Shown piece by piece: positions 16,767 through 27,343 of a DNA stretch of 64,000 nucleotides. The notes beneath the pieces are model-generated. The model made no database searches and was not told the origin of the DNA. It was given only the letters and a program-made list of their open reading frames with translations. The position numbers and the translations under genes are program-made. Location of the stretch: contig CP119316.1 of assembly GCA_029202985.1 (NCBI GenBank), positions 2,170,001 through 2,234,000 on the forward strand, written 5' to 3'. The stretch is from Candidatus Andeanibacterium colombiense. Its GTDB lineage: Bacteria; Pseudomonadota; Alphaproteobacteria; Sphingomonadales; Sphingomonadaceae. How positions within the stretch are numbered: position 1 is the stretch's first letter; each line of letters opens with the position of its first letter.

Positions 16767-17521
16767 TCAGGCGGCCTCGCCGCGCTTGCACTTGAGCGTG
16801 CCCGAGCCGAAGCTGTTGACCTTGCAGGTCGCGCCGCCGCGAACCGTCACATTGCCCGAGCCGAGGATGTTGGCCCTGACCTCGCCATTCGAGGAGAAGT
16901 CGGCATCGCCCGATCCGGCGATCGAAACCTCGGCCGAGTCCACCCTGAGGCGCTTGAGCTTCGCGCTGCCCGAACCCGCGATGCTGAGCTCGAGCGCGTC
17001 GGCCCTGCCCGAGGCGCGGTAGCTTCCCGATCCGGCAATGCTGATCTCGAGCGCGGCGATCGCCAAATCCGGCGTCTCGATCGTGCCCGATCCGGCAATC
17101 GTCACTTCGGCCTGTCGGGCGAGCGCGTCAGCGTAAAGCTCGCCCGAACCGGCCATCACCAGATGGCGCGGCGCGGGCATGGTGATGGTCACGGTCGCGA
17201 AATCGCCATCCTCCTCGGCCCAGCCGGCGCGATCGCGCAGGATCGACAAGGTTCCTCATCTAGGATGAAGCGCATCCGCTCCTTCGCGTCGTCGGATCCT
17301 TCCAGCGCGATGCTGAACGCATCGCCGGCGACGATCCGCACCACGTCGGGACCCATCAGATGCACCGTCTCCGGCGCATCGCCGTCCAGGTCGAGCTCGC
17401 CCAAGCGCCGGCCCTGCTTGCCGTTGAAGCTGAATTTGCCGTCGCACCCGGTGCCCCCGGTCGCAACCACGGCCATCGCAATCGCCGGGGCGACATTCTT
17501 GAGGAATCGATCGAAGCGCAT
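16767..17521 (-). pseudogene. DUF2807 (head GIN) domain protein, frameshifted copy
   Basis: Two overlapping minus-strand frames together make one DUF2807 protein of about 250 residues. The 5' part (from ATG 17521, with a strong GGAGGTGA ribosome site) encodes a lipoprotein-like signal ending G-T-G-C and the first beta strands, up to F-I-L-D-E. The 3' part encodes L-S-I-L-R-D-R and six A-G-S-G repeats to the stop at 16767. Adding one C after 17255 on the + strand would join the frames as F-I-L-D-E-G-T-L-S-I-L-R-D. Either the gene is newly inactivated or one base of a short C run is missing from the assembly. Confidence 0.75.
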
Positions 17522-17536
17522 CGCGTCACCTCCATT

Positions 17537-17558
17537 GTGTATTAATACGGCAATACAC
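17537..17558. promoter_or_regulatory. Inverted-repeat operator upstream of the DUF2807 operon
   Basis: GTGTATT, eight bases, AATACAC form a perfect 7+7 inverted repeat, 16 bases upstream of the first DUF2807 start codon. A second palindrome, GTATTAATAC (17539-17548), is nested in the left arm. The element is AT-rich in a GC-rich region and overlaps the place where the promoter should lie, so a repressor site is likely. The layout resembles operators of GntR/YtrA-type regulators, but no regulator gene is adjacent. Confidence 0.55.
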
Positions 17559-17614
17559 TATGTGAAGGCGATTCTCAAGCCGACAAGACCAAGCGCGAAA
17601 GGGGCCCAAACGCG

Positions 17615-17640
17615 AAAAGGCCGCTCCTTGCGGAACGGCC
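17615..17640 (-). terminator. carD intrinsic terminator
   Basis: Read on the minus strand, GGCCG and CGGCC arms (17619-17640) with inner GC pairs form a hairpin followed by TTTT (17618-17615) and then a further T-rich stretch. It begins 28 bases after the carD stop codon. Confidence 0.65.
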
Positions 17641-17667
17641 CCTTCGAACGATCGGCAAGAAACGCGC

Positions 17668-18204
17668 TCAGGCGGCGGTTTCCGCGCTCTCGTAATACTT
17701 CGGCGCATGCTCGTTGAGGATCTCGAGGATCTTCTTCAACGCGGCCGGCTCGTCGGTCTTCTCCATCGCCGCGAGCTCGCGGGCGAGGCGGCTGGAGGCC
17801 GCTTCGAAGATCTGGCGCTCGGAATAGGACTGCTCGGGCTGGTCGTCGGCCCGGAACAGGTCGCGGGTCACTTCGGCGATCGACACGAGGTCGCCCGAAT
17901 TGATCTTGCCTTCATATTCCTGGGCGCGGCGCGACCACATGGTGCGCTTGACGCGGGGCTTGCCCTTAAGGGTCTCGAGCGCTTCGCGCAGGGTCTTGTC
18001 GCTCGACAGCTTGCGCATGCCGATCGCTTCGACCTTGTTGACCGGAACGCGGAGCGTCATGCGCTCCTTCTCGAAGCGGAGCACGTAAAGCTCGAGCTGC
18101 ATGCCGGCGATTTCCTCGTTCTGCAGCTCGATCACACGGCCGACGCCATGCTTGGGATAAACAACATAATCGCCGACGGAAAAGGCGGGAGCCTTGGCTA
18201 CCAT
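17668..18204 (-). CDS. carD: CarD family transcription regulator
   Basis: A 178-residue protein. The N-terminal RNA-polymerase-interacting Tudor-like domain reads FSVGDYVVYPKHGVGRV (8-24). A helical DNA-binding C-terminal domain follows, with the conserved M-W-S-R-R-A-Q-E-Y segment near residues 88-96. CarD binds the RNAP beta subunit and stabilises open complexes, especially at rRNA promoters. The ATG at 18204 has AAGGAC upstream and gives the standard MVAKAPAFSVGD start; a longer frame to 18267 is less likely. A perfect DnaA box lies about 135 bases upstream. Confidence 0.93.
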   Translation of the reverse strand: MVAKAPAFSVGDYVVYPKHGVGRVIELQNEEIAGMQLELYVLRFEKERMTLRVPVNKVEAIGMRKLSSDKTLREALETLKGKPRVKRTMWSRRAQEYEGKINSGDLVSIAEVTRDLFRADDQPEQSYSERQIFEAASSRLARELAAMEKTDEPAALKKILEILNEHAPKYYESAETAA

Positions 18205-18338
18205 GTATCGTCCTTTCAAAGTGCGGAACCCGTCGGCGCGGCAACAGAAGCAAAGACCCGCGCCCATGGGCCGCGGCTCCGTGTCGTCCTGCTACCGGTT
18301 GTTCGGCGGGGCCTGCCTTTCGTGGTTCAGTGGCCAGC

Positions 18339-18347
18339 TGTGGATAA
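18339..18347 (-). promoter_or_regulatory. Perfect DnaA box upstream of carD
   Basis: On the minus strand the sequence is TTATCCACA, the strongest DnaA-binding 9-mer. It lies in the 265-base region between fdxA and carD, followed by an AT-rich stretch (18363-18392) that probably holds the carD promoter. I saw no other exact copy in the window. Confidence 0.5.
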
Positions 18348-18469
18348 TTGCGACCATCGCCCGATTATGTAGCAGATACGCAACAAAAATTCCAGCCCCG
18401 CGTGACTCGGGCCTCCACGGCCGCAGAATCCCGCGGTTTCAAGTCGTTGACTTGGTCTGGATTGGAGCC

Positions 18470-18808
18470 TTAGTCGCCCGTGCCGGGTTCGGCCGAGAAG
18501 AACTTCTCGAACTTGCCCTCTTCGCCCTTGTGCTCGTCCGCATCGGCCGGAGCATCCTTGCGCTGGGTGATGTTCGGCCATTCGGCGGAATATTGCGCGT
18601 TGAGCTCAAGCCACTTCTCGAGGCCGCCCTCGGTGTCGGGCAGAATCGCCTCGGCGGGGCATTCGGGCTCGCACACGCCGCAGTCGATGCACTCGCTGGG
18701 ATTGATCACCAGCATATTCTCGCCTTCGTAGAAGCAATCGACCGGGCACACCTCGACGCAATCCGTGAACTTGCAGCGGATGCAGGCATCGGTGACGACA
18801 TAGGTCAT
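18470..18808 (-). CDS. fdxA: 7Fe ferredoxin FdxA
   Basis: A 112-residue ferredoxin. Cysteines at 9, 17, 21, 40, 43, 46 and 50, with extra ones at 12 and 25, fall one residue from those of Azotobacter ferredoxin I. They therefore predict one 3Fe-4S (9, 17, 50) and one 4Fe-4S cluster (21, 40, 43, 46). A C-terminal extension of about 50 residues is typical of this family. It is a low-potential electron carrier in the cytosol. The ATG at 18808 has AAGGGA upstream. It follows the S4-domain gene by 37 bases. Confidence 0.93.
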   Translation of the reverse strand: MTYVVTDACIRCKFTDCVEVCPVDCFYEGENMLVINPSECIDCGVCEPECPAEAILPDTEGGLEKWLELNAQYSAEWPNITQRKDAPADADEHKGEEGKFEKFFSAEPGTGD

Positions 18809-18845
18809 TGGGTAGTCCCTTTTGCTCCAACAGGCTTTTCGCCCG

Positions 18846-19112
18846 CTACGGCCGAGATCCGGAAGCGTCAAGTTCGCGGTAGCAACTCCGCGCTTCCTCT
18901 GCCGGACCGCGCCGTGCCGGCAAAGCAAGGATTTCTATCACCAGCACACGGCTTTTGAGCGGCAGCGTAAGCACGTCGCCGACACTCACCGGCTGGTCCT
19001 TATCCACCACGCGGCTGCCGTTGCGGCGCATATGCCCTTCGCCGACCCACTTCTGCACCAGTCCGCGACTCTTCGCGAAGCGCAGGAACCACAGCAGCCG
19101 GTCGATCCGCAC
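18846..19112 (-). CDS. S4-domain RNA-binding protein (Hsp15-like)
   Basis: An 88-residue basic protein that is essentially one S4 domain: RIDRLLWFLRFAKSR at the N terminus, then G-x-G-H-M-R-R-N-G-x-R-V and a V-G-D-V-L-T-L-P block. It resembles Hsp15, which recycles free 50S subunits carrying a nascent chain. It begins with GTG 18 bases after the helicase stop and ends 37 bases before fdxA, suggesting a helicase-S4-fdxA transcript. The C-terminal tail is divergent. Confidence 0.83.
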   Translation of the reverse strand: MRIDRLLWFLRFAKSRGLVQKWVGEGHMRRNGSRVVDKDQPVSVGDVLTLPLKSRVLVIEILALPARRGPAEEARSCYRELDASGSRP

Positions 19113-19130
19113 CCCGGGCGTTCCGGGGCC

Positions 19131-21782
<2,652 letters not shown>

Positions 21783-21816
21783 CAGCTAATCGCGCGGGTG
21801 AATCGCCCTGTCGGAA

Positions 21817-21832
21817 TTAGCGCGAAGTTAAC
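21817..21832. promoter_or_regulatory. Possible CtrA box upstream of M23 peptidase
   Basis: TTAG, seven bases, TTAAC; one mismatch from TTAA-N7-TTAAC. It lies about 100 bases before the M23 peptidase start and between it and the divergent helicase gene. Confidence 0.3.
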
Positions 21833-21930
21833 TTTAAGCGGACAAGGATTTCCGCCATTGGTTGCAATGGGACCGGTCGCGCCACTTCCGGGATCGAAGC
21901 AAGGCGGCGCGGCGGCACTGGAGGACGGGT

Positions 21931-23553
21931 TTGTATAAACCGCGTGACGAGGAGAATGCCGGGCGCGGAGCCGGCATGGGCGGAGCCGGCGCAGCCGTGG
22001 TCCAGCTGTCGCACGCGCATGTTCTCGACGATTCCCGTTCGCTCGTCCTGACCCGCTTCCACTCGCTTTCCGAACGCTACGCCCAATGGCGCGAGCGCAT
22101 GTCGCTCAGGCTCTCGGGGCTCGATCTCGCGCCGGATCTGGCCGAGGATATCGGCAGCGCCCGCTGGTTCCGCGGCGCGGGCACGATGTTCGCGCTGGCG
22201 GCGGTCGCGCTGCTGTTCTGGCCCGAGTTCTCGCCGGTCGAAGCGGCCGCGCCGATGCATATCGACGATGCCGAGCGCGACGAATTCCGCAGCCAGATGA
22301 TCATGCCGCTCGCGCTCGGCGCCGACAGCGGCCGCCACATGGCGCCAACGCTTGCGGTCAGGCCGCTGCACTCCGCGCCCGAACGGCCGCGGGTCGAGCT
22401 GGTCGCGACCCTCGCCCAGGGTGACAGCTTCGGGCGGATGCTCGAACGCGCGGGGCTCGGCTCGGCAGAGGCAGGGCAAGTGGCTTCGATGATCGCGGCG
22501 AAGATGCCGCTGTCGGACATCGAATCGGGCACGAAGGTCGATATCGTGCTCGGCCGCCGCGCTTCGCCCGATGCGCCGCGCCCGCTCGATTCGCTGTCGT
22601 TCCGTGCGCGTTTCGACCTCGAACTCGCGTTACAGCGCAAGGGCACCGCGCTGACGCTCAACCCCAAGCCGATCCGGGTGGACGCCACGCCGCTGCGGAT
22701 CCGCGGCAAGGTCGGCGGCAGTCTCTACCGCTCGGCCCGCGCGGCCGGTGCTCCGGCCAAGGCGGTGCAGGACTATCTCCGTGCGCTCGGCAGCGAATAC
22801 GATCTCGACAGCAGCGTCGGCCCGAATGACGACTATGATTTCGTCGTCTCCTACAAGCGTGCGGCGACCGGCGAGGTCCAGGTCGGCGACCTGCTTTATG
22901 CGGGCGTGATCCGCGGCGGGAAGCCGAAGATCCAGCTGATGCGCTGGGGCAAGGACGGGACTTTCTTCGAGGCTTCGGGCGTCGGCGAACAGAAGAGCGG
23001 ATTGCTCGCGCCGGTCGCGAACCATGGCATTTCGTCGAGCTACGGCATGCGCCGCCATCCGATCCTCGGTTACAGCCGGATGCACGCCGGGATCGATTTC
23101 CGCGCCAGCTACGGCCAGCCGATCTACGCGGTGACCGACGGCCGGGTGGCCTTCGCCGGGCGCCACGGCGGCCATGGCAATTACGTCAAGCTCGATCACG
23201 GCGGCGGCTTCGGCACCGGCTATGCGCATATGAGCCGGATCGCGGTGAGCCCGGGCCAGAGCGTGCGGCGCGGGCAGGTGATCGGCTATGTCGGCTCGAC
23301 CGGGCTCTCCACCGGGCCGCACCTCCATTACGAGATGTACCGCAACGGGCGCACGGTGAATCCCTCCTCGGTCCAGTTCGTGACCCGGGCGACGCTGGCG
23401 GGCAGCGAACTCGCCCGCTTCCGCGCCCAGCTCGCCGCGCTGATGAAGGTCGCGCCCGGCGCCGCGCTGGCGAGTCTGGTCCCGACCGCGGCCGAAGCGG
23501 CGACCCCGGTGCGCGAGATCGACCGGGCGGACCATCCCAAGCAGTTGCCCTGA
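21931..23553 (+). CDS. Membrane-anchored M23 family peptidase
   Basis: A 540-residue protein with a cytoplasmic N-terminal part, one membrane segment near residues 84-96 and a long periplasmic domain. The LytM zinc site is complete: M-H-A-G-I-D (HxxxD), Y-A-H-M and G-P-H-L-H-Y. It therefore should cleave peptidoglycan cross-bridges. The TTG at 21931 is chosen because GGAGG lies six bases upstream and the N terminus becomes MYKPRDEEN; an earlier ATG at 21862 lacks such a site. It is divergent from the helicase gene, and hemB follows 58 bases downstream. Confidence 0.88.
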   Translation: MYKPRDEENAGRGAGMGGAGAAVVQLSHAHVLDDSRSLVLTRFHSLSERYAQWRERMSLRLSGLDLAPDLAEDIGSARWFRGAGTMFALAAVALLFWPEFSPVEAAAPMHIDDAERDEFRSQMIMPLALGADSGRHMAPTLAVRPLHSAPERPRVELVATLAQGDSFGRMLERAGLGSAEAGQVASMIAAKMPLSDIESGTKVDIVLGRRASPDAPRPLDSLSFRARFDLELALQRKGTALTLNPKPIRVDATPLRIRGKVGGSLYRSARAAGAPAKAVQDYLRALGSEYDLDSSVGPNDDYDFVVSYKRAATGEVQVGDLLYAGVIRGGKPKIQLMRWGKDGTFFEASGVGEQKSGLLAPVANHGISSSYGMRRHPILGYSRMHAGIDFRASYGQPIYAVTDGRVAFAGRHGGHGNYVKLDHGGGFGTGYAHMSRIAVSPGQSVRRGQVIGYVGSTGLSTGPHLHYEMYRNGRTVNPSSVQFVTRATLAGSELARFRAQLAALMKVAPGAALASLVPTAAEAATPVREIDRADHPKQLP

Positions 23554-23611
23554 TCTCCGGATCGTCGGCGGCAGATTGCGGTTTCGGGCGTTTTCCGGCA
23601 GGGAGCGCCGC

Positions 23612-24610
23612 ATGACGCATGCCCCTTTTCCGGCCACCCGGCTTCGCCGCCCCCGTGCCACCGCGTGGAGCCGCGCGCTCCACCGCGAGACCTTGCTGAC
23701 CCCGGCCGATCTGATCTGGCCGCTGTTCGTGACCGAGGGCACCGGCATCGAGGAACCGATCGGTTCGCTCCCCGGCGTGTCGCGCTGGTCGGTCGAGCGG
23801 ATCGCCGACCGGGCGAAGGAAGCTGTCGGGCTCGGGATTCCGTGCCTCGCCTTGTTCCCCAACACCCCCGCCGGCCGCCGCAGCGACGACGGGGCCGAGG
23901 CGCTCAATCCCGACAATCTGATGTGCCGCGCGATCCGCGCGATCCGCGATGCCTGCGGCGACGCGATCGGCGTGCTGACCGACGTCGCGCTCGATCCCTA
24001 TACCGCGCATGGGCAGGACGGTCTGCTCGACGGCAATGGCTATGTCGCCAACGACGCGACCGTGGAGATGCTGGTGCGCCAATCGCTCAACCAGGCGGCG
24101 GCGGGCGCGGACATTATCGCGCCTTCGGACATGATGGACGGCCGTATCGGCGCGATCCGCGGCGCGCTCGAAGGCGCGGGCCACGCCAATGTCCAGATCA
24201 TGAGCTATGCGGCCAAATATGCCTCGGCCTTCTACGGCCCGTTCCGCGATGCGGTCGGTTCGGGCGGGCTGCTCAAGGGCGACAAGAAGAGTTACCAGAT
24301 GGACCCGGCCAATGGCGATGAGGCGCTGCGCGAAGTCGCGCTGGATCTCGCCGAAGGCGCCGACAGCGTGATGGTCAAACCGGGCCTACCCTATCTCGAC
24401 ATCGTCGCGCGGGTGAAGGACCGCTTCGAGATTCCGGTGTTCGCCTATCAGGTGAGCGGCGAGTATGCGATGATCGAGGCCGCCGCTGCGGCGGGGGCGG
24501 GCAAGCGCGAAGACCTCGTGCTCGAGACTTTGCTCGCGTTCAAGCGCGCCGGCTGCTCGGGCGTGCTGACCTATCACGCGCCGCTCGCGGCAAAATTGCT
24601 CAATGGCTGA
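23612..24610 (+). CDS. hemB: Delta-aminolevulinic acid dehydratase (porphobilinogen synthase)
   Basis: A 332-residue TIM-barrel enzyme that joins two 5-aminolevulinate molecules into porphobilinogen. The Schiff-base lysines are visible as Lys202 in AAKYASAFYGPF and Lys256 in MVKPGLPYLD. The metal site reads LDPYTAHGQDG, without the cysteine triad of zinc enzymes, so this is the magnesium-dependent type common in alphaproteobacteria. The ATG at 23612 has GGGAG upstream. Its 3' end overlaps the next acetyltransferase gene by eight bases. Confidence 0.96.
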   Translation: MTHAPFPATRLRRPRATAWSRALHRETLLTPADLIWPLFVTEGTGIEEPIGSLPGVSRWSVERIADRAKEAVGLGIPCLALFPNTPAGRRSDDGAEALNPDNLMCRAIRAIRDACGDAIGVLTDVALDPYTAHGQDGLLDGNGYVANDATVEMLVRQSLNQAAAGADIIAPSDMMDGRIGAIRGALEGAGHANVQIMSYAAKYASAFYGPFRDAVGSGGLLKGDKKSYQMDPANGDEALREVALDLAEGADSVMVKPGLPYLDIVARVKDRFEIPVFAYQVSGEYAMIEAAAAAGAGKREDLVLETLLAFKRAGCSGVLTYHAPLAAKLLNG

Positions 24611-25163
24611 TTTCCAGCTCGAGACCGATCGTCTGGTCCTGCGCGACTGGCGTAGCGAGACCGATTGGGATGAATTTTTCCGCCACACCAACACACCGGC
24701 GGTGATGCGCTGGCTTGGCGGCGTGCTCACGCCCGAAGGGGTGATTGCGCAGCGCGCGCGGGTCGAGGCCTGCCGCGCGCGGAACGGCCATTGCTTCTGG
24801 GCGGTCGAGCGCAAGGAGGACGGTGCGATCCTCGGCTTTTGCGGACTCAAGCGCACCGACGCGCCGGATTGTGCCGCGCTCGGCCAGTTCGAGATCGGCT
24901 GGCGCCTGCGCGAAGATGCGTGGGGCCAGGGCTATGCGAAGGAAGCCGCCGCCGCGTCGCTCGATGCGGGGTTCGGCCAGTTTGGGGCGGAGGAGATCAT
25001 CGCGCTGACGGTGATCGGGAATTCCGCCAGCTGGGGATTGATGGAACGGCTCGGGATGCGCCGCCGCGAGGATCTCGATTTCGTCGATCGGCGGATCGAC
25101 GCCCCGTTCCGCGACACGATCGTCTATTCGATCGACGCGGCCGGCTGGCGGGCGGCCCGGTGA
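24603..25163 (+). CDS. GNAT family N-acetyltransferase (RimJ/RimL-like), copy 1
   Basis: A 186-residue acetyltransferase of the RimJ/RimL type. It starts ETDRLVLRDWRSETDWDEF. The acetyl-CoA binding motif A appears as W-G-Q-G-Y-A-K-E-A, and L-G-M-R-R-R follows near the end. The substrate is unknown. It overlaps hemB by eight bases and the next acetyltransferase gene by four (GTGA), so translation is coupled. The two tandem acetyltransferases are similar in plan and may stem from duplication. Confidence 0.85.
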   Translation: MADFQLETDRLVLRDWRSETDWDEFFRHTNTPAVMRWLGGVLTPEGVIAQRARVEACRARNGHCFWAVERKEDGAILGFCGLKRTDAPDCAALGQFEIGWRLREDAWGQGYAKEAAAASLDAGFGQFGAEEIIALTVIGNSASWGLMERLGMRRREDLDFVDRRIDAPFRDTIVYSIDAAGWRAAR

Positions 25164-25726
25164 CGCAGGGCAAGTTCGTCGCCGCGATCACCGCGCGGCT
25201 GGTCATCCGGACCGAAGTAGCGGGCGATTTCGAGCAATGGCTCGCGCAGCTGAACACGCCCGAGGTGCTGGCCTTCCTCGGCGGTCCGCGGAGCGAGGAG
25301 GAGGTGGCGCAAAGCTTCGCCCGGATGCGCGAAGCGCATGAGCGCGGCGAGCCGACCTTTTACATGGTCGCGCTGAAAGACGGCGGCGGGATGATCGGCC
25401 GCTGCGGCCTCTCGACGATCGATCCACCACAGGCTCCTGCCGAATTGCGCGGGCGGATCCAGATCGGCTGGACCATTCACCCCGGCCATTGGGGTAAAGG
25501 CTATGCAACCGAAGCGGCCCAGGCGATGCTGAAGCGGGCCTTCGGGCATTTCGATGCGCCGGTGGTCTATGGCCAGACTTCGCAGACCAATGTGCCGTCA
25601 TGGCGCCTGATGGAAAAGCTCGGCATGACGCGGATGGCGCAGTTCGATTACGAGGATCCGGATTATCCGCCGCAGGACAATCCGACGATGGTCTACCGCC
25701 TGCTGCGCGAGGAGTGGCGCCGATGA
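25160..25726 (+). CDS. GNAT family N-acetyltransferase (RimJ/RimL-like), copy 2
   Basis: A 188-residue acetyltransferase with T-A-R-L-V-I-R-T-E at the N terminus and motif A H-W-G-K-G-Y-A-T-E-A around the middle. It has the conserved N-x-x-S-W-R-L-M-E-K-L-G-M block seen in the RimJ/RimL family. It starts with GTG overlapping the upstream stop, and its own stop overlaps the ATG of the gamma carbonic anhydrase gene. Substrate unknown. Confidence 0.85.
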   Translation: MTQGKFVAAITARLVIRTEVAGDFEQWLAQLNTPEVLAFLGGPRSEEEVAQSFARMREAHERGEPTFYMVALKDGGGMIGRCGLSTIDPPQAPAELRGRIQIGWTIHPGHWGKGYATEAAQAMLKRAFGHFDAPVVYGQTSQTNVPSWRLMEKLGMTRMAQFDYEDPDYPPQDNPTMVYRLLREEWRR

Positions 25727-26286
25727 GCGATCCCCTGATCCTGCCGATCCACGGCAAGGCGCCGCGCATCCACGGCAGCGCCTTCATCGCGCCCGGCGCG
25801 AAGATCATCGGCGATGTCGAGATCGGGCCCGATGCGAGCATCTGGTACAATTGCGTGATCCGCGCGGATGTGAACCGGATCGTGATCGGCGCGCGCAGCA
25901 ATGTGCAGGACGGCACGGTGATCCACTGCGAAAGCCCCAGCGCGCGCCGCCCGGACGGTTTCGCGACGCTGATCGGCGAGGATGTGCTGATCGGTCATAT
26001 GGCGATGGTCCACGGCTGCGTGCTGGAAGACCGGGCCTTCGTCGGGCTCGGCGCGATTGTGATGGACGGCTGCCGGATCGGTTCGGACGCGATGCTCGGC
26101 GCGGGGGCGATGCTCACTTCGGGCAAGGTGATCGAGGCTCGCCAGCTGTGGGTCGGGCGGCCCGCCGCCTATGTCCGCGACCTGCCGGACATCGCGGTCG
26201 AGGAAATGCGGAAAGGCGTCGCGCATTATGTCGAGAATGCCCGCGACCATGCGGCGGCGCTGAGAGATGGCGAAACCCAAAGCTGA
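25723..26286 (+). CDS. Gamma carbonic anhydrase family protein
   Basis: A 187-residue left-handed beta-helix protein built from hexapeptide repeats. Histidines 68, 92 and 97 (VIHCE, IGHMAMVHG) are the zinc ligands of gamma carbonic anhydrases such as the Cam/CaiE/PaaY group. Activity on CO2 is not certain, because many members are inactive or have other roles. The last 20 bases overlap the DUF167 gene. The tail has a short alpha helix with E-E-M-R-K-G-V-A-H-Y, typical of the bacterial family. Confidence 0.9.
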   Translation: MSDPLILPIHGKAPRIHGSAFIAPGAKIIGDVEIGPDASIWYNCVIRADVNRIVIGARSNVQDGTVIHCESPSARRPDGFATLIGEDVLIGHMAMVHGCVLEDRAFVGLGAIVMDGCRIGSDAMLGAGAMLTSGKVIEARQLWVGRPAAYVRDLPDIAVEEMRKGVAHYVENARDHAAALRDGETQS

Positions 26287-26551
26287 TTTCCCGCCCGCCG
26301 AGGCGATTCGGGCCTTGCTCGACGGCGAAGGCCGGCTGGCGGTGAAGGTCACGCCAGGCGCGCGGATCGAGGCGCTGGAGATCGCCGGCGGCAAGCTGCT
26401 CGCGAAGGTTCGCGCCAAGCCGAAGGACGGTGAGGCCAACGACGCGGTGCAGGCCCTGCTCGCCGAGGGGTTGGAGGTCGCGCGGTCGCGGCTGACGCTG
26501 CTGCGCGGGGCGACTGCGCGGGAGAAATTGTTCCGCCTCGATCAGTCGTGA
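26267..26551 (+). CDS. DUF167 family protein (YggU-like)
   Basis: A 94-residue protein with the DUF167 core: V-K-V-T-P-G-A-R, then V-R-A-K-P-K-D-G-E-A-N-D-A and the closing L-L-R-G-A-T-A-R-E-K. The family is widespread and has no firm function. It is the last gene of the hemB-acetyltransferase-carbonic anhydrase run and starts inside the preceding gene. Its 3' end overlaps the convergent DUF1275 gene by ten bases. Confidence 0.9.
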   Translation: MAKPKADFPPAEAIRALLDGEGRLAVKVTPGARIEALEIAGGKLLAKVRAKPKDGEANDAVQALLAEGLEVARSRLTLLRGATAREKLFRLDQS

Positions 26552-27192
26552 TCGCGCCGGTCCCGTCCGGCCACCGCCGCCCCCGCTAAAGCAAACAGCC
26601 CCAGCGCGGCGGCGATCGCGATGCTCAGGCCTTGCAGCCGCGCATAGGTCAGCGCGCCCAGCACCGCGCCGCCGCCGAGCGCACCCCAGAGCAGCAACAA
26701 ATCCGCGAAGCCGGCCGCCTTGCGCCCGCACAGGCGATAGGCAAGGCCCTGACCGAAGCGGACCAGCGCGCCCGTCATATAGGTCAGGCCGAATGAGCTT
26801 TCGCCCTCGCGCTGGAAGCAATTGTTGAGCGCGCCCATCGCCAGCACCAGCGCGGCCAGGGCGAGCGGGATCCGGTCGGCGATTTGCGCCATCGCGCCCG
26901 CGATCAGCAGCGCGCTTACCAGGGCCAGCACATTGCGGGCCTGCCACGCGCCGCTCTTCAACGCGACCACCGCGCCGCCGAACACTCCGCAGGCGAACCC
27001 GAATATCAGCAGCGCGGGAAGCAGCGCCTTGGCCGGTTCGGTCGCCAGATCGACCGCGAGCCGGGTGGTGTTCCCGGACATGAACGACACGAAATAGCCG
27101 CCCGCGGTGAGGAAGCCGACGCCATCGACGAAGCCCGCCAGTCCGGCGAGGCCGATCGCGAGTCTGCGGTGCGGGGCGGGAAGGCGCTGCAT
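26542..27192 (-). CDS. DUF1275 (YoaK-type) membrane protein
   Basis: A 216-residue protein with about six hydrophobic segments. The signature G-F-V-D-G-V-G-F-L, F-V-S-F-M-S-G-N-T-T-R is that of DUF1275/YoaK family membrane proteins, whose substrate is unknown. The ATG at 27192 has AGGAA upstream, and the protein begins directly before the first membrane segment; a longer frame to 27462 runs through repeat-like DNA and is unlikely. Confidence 0.88.
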   Translation of the reverse strand: MQRLPAPHRRLAIGLAGLAGFVDGVGFLTAGGYFVSFMSGNTTRLAVDLATEPAKALLPALLIFGFACGVFGGAVVALKSGAWQARNVLALVSALLIAGAMAQIADRIPLALAALVLAMGALNNCFQREGESSFGLTYMTGALVRFGQGLAYRLCGRKAAGFADLLLLWGALGGGAVLGALTYARLQGLSIAIAAALGLFALAGAAVAGRDRRDHD

Positions 27193-27343
27193 GGACTTTC
27201 CTAACAGCCGCAGGGGATAATCTGCCAGCCCCTTCGGACACGGGCCTGCGCGATCCGGCCTATTCGGCGCGAGAGCCTCCCGACAGTTACTGCGGATGCG
27301 TTCCGAGGCAGGGGGTCTCCGCGTGAACCGCGGACTTTCCTGT

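Noticed and set aside
19007..19015. DnaA-box-like TTATCCACC inside the S4-domain gene
   Set aside because: It has one mismatch at the last base and lies in coding sequence.
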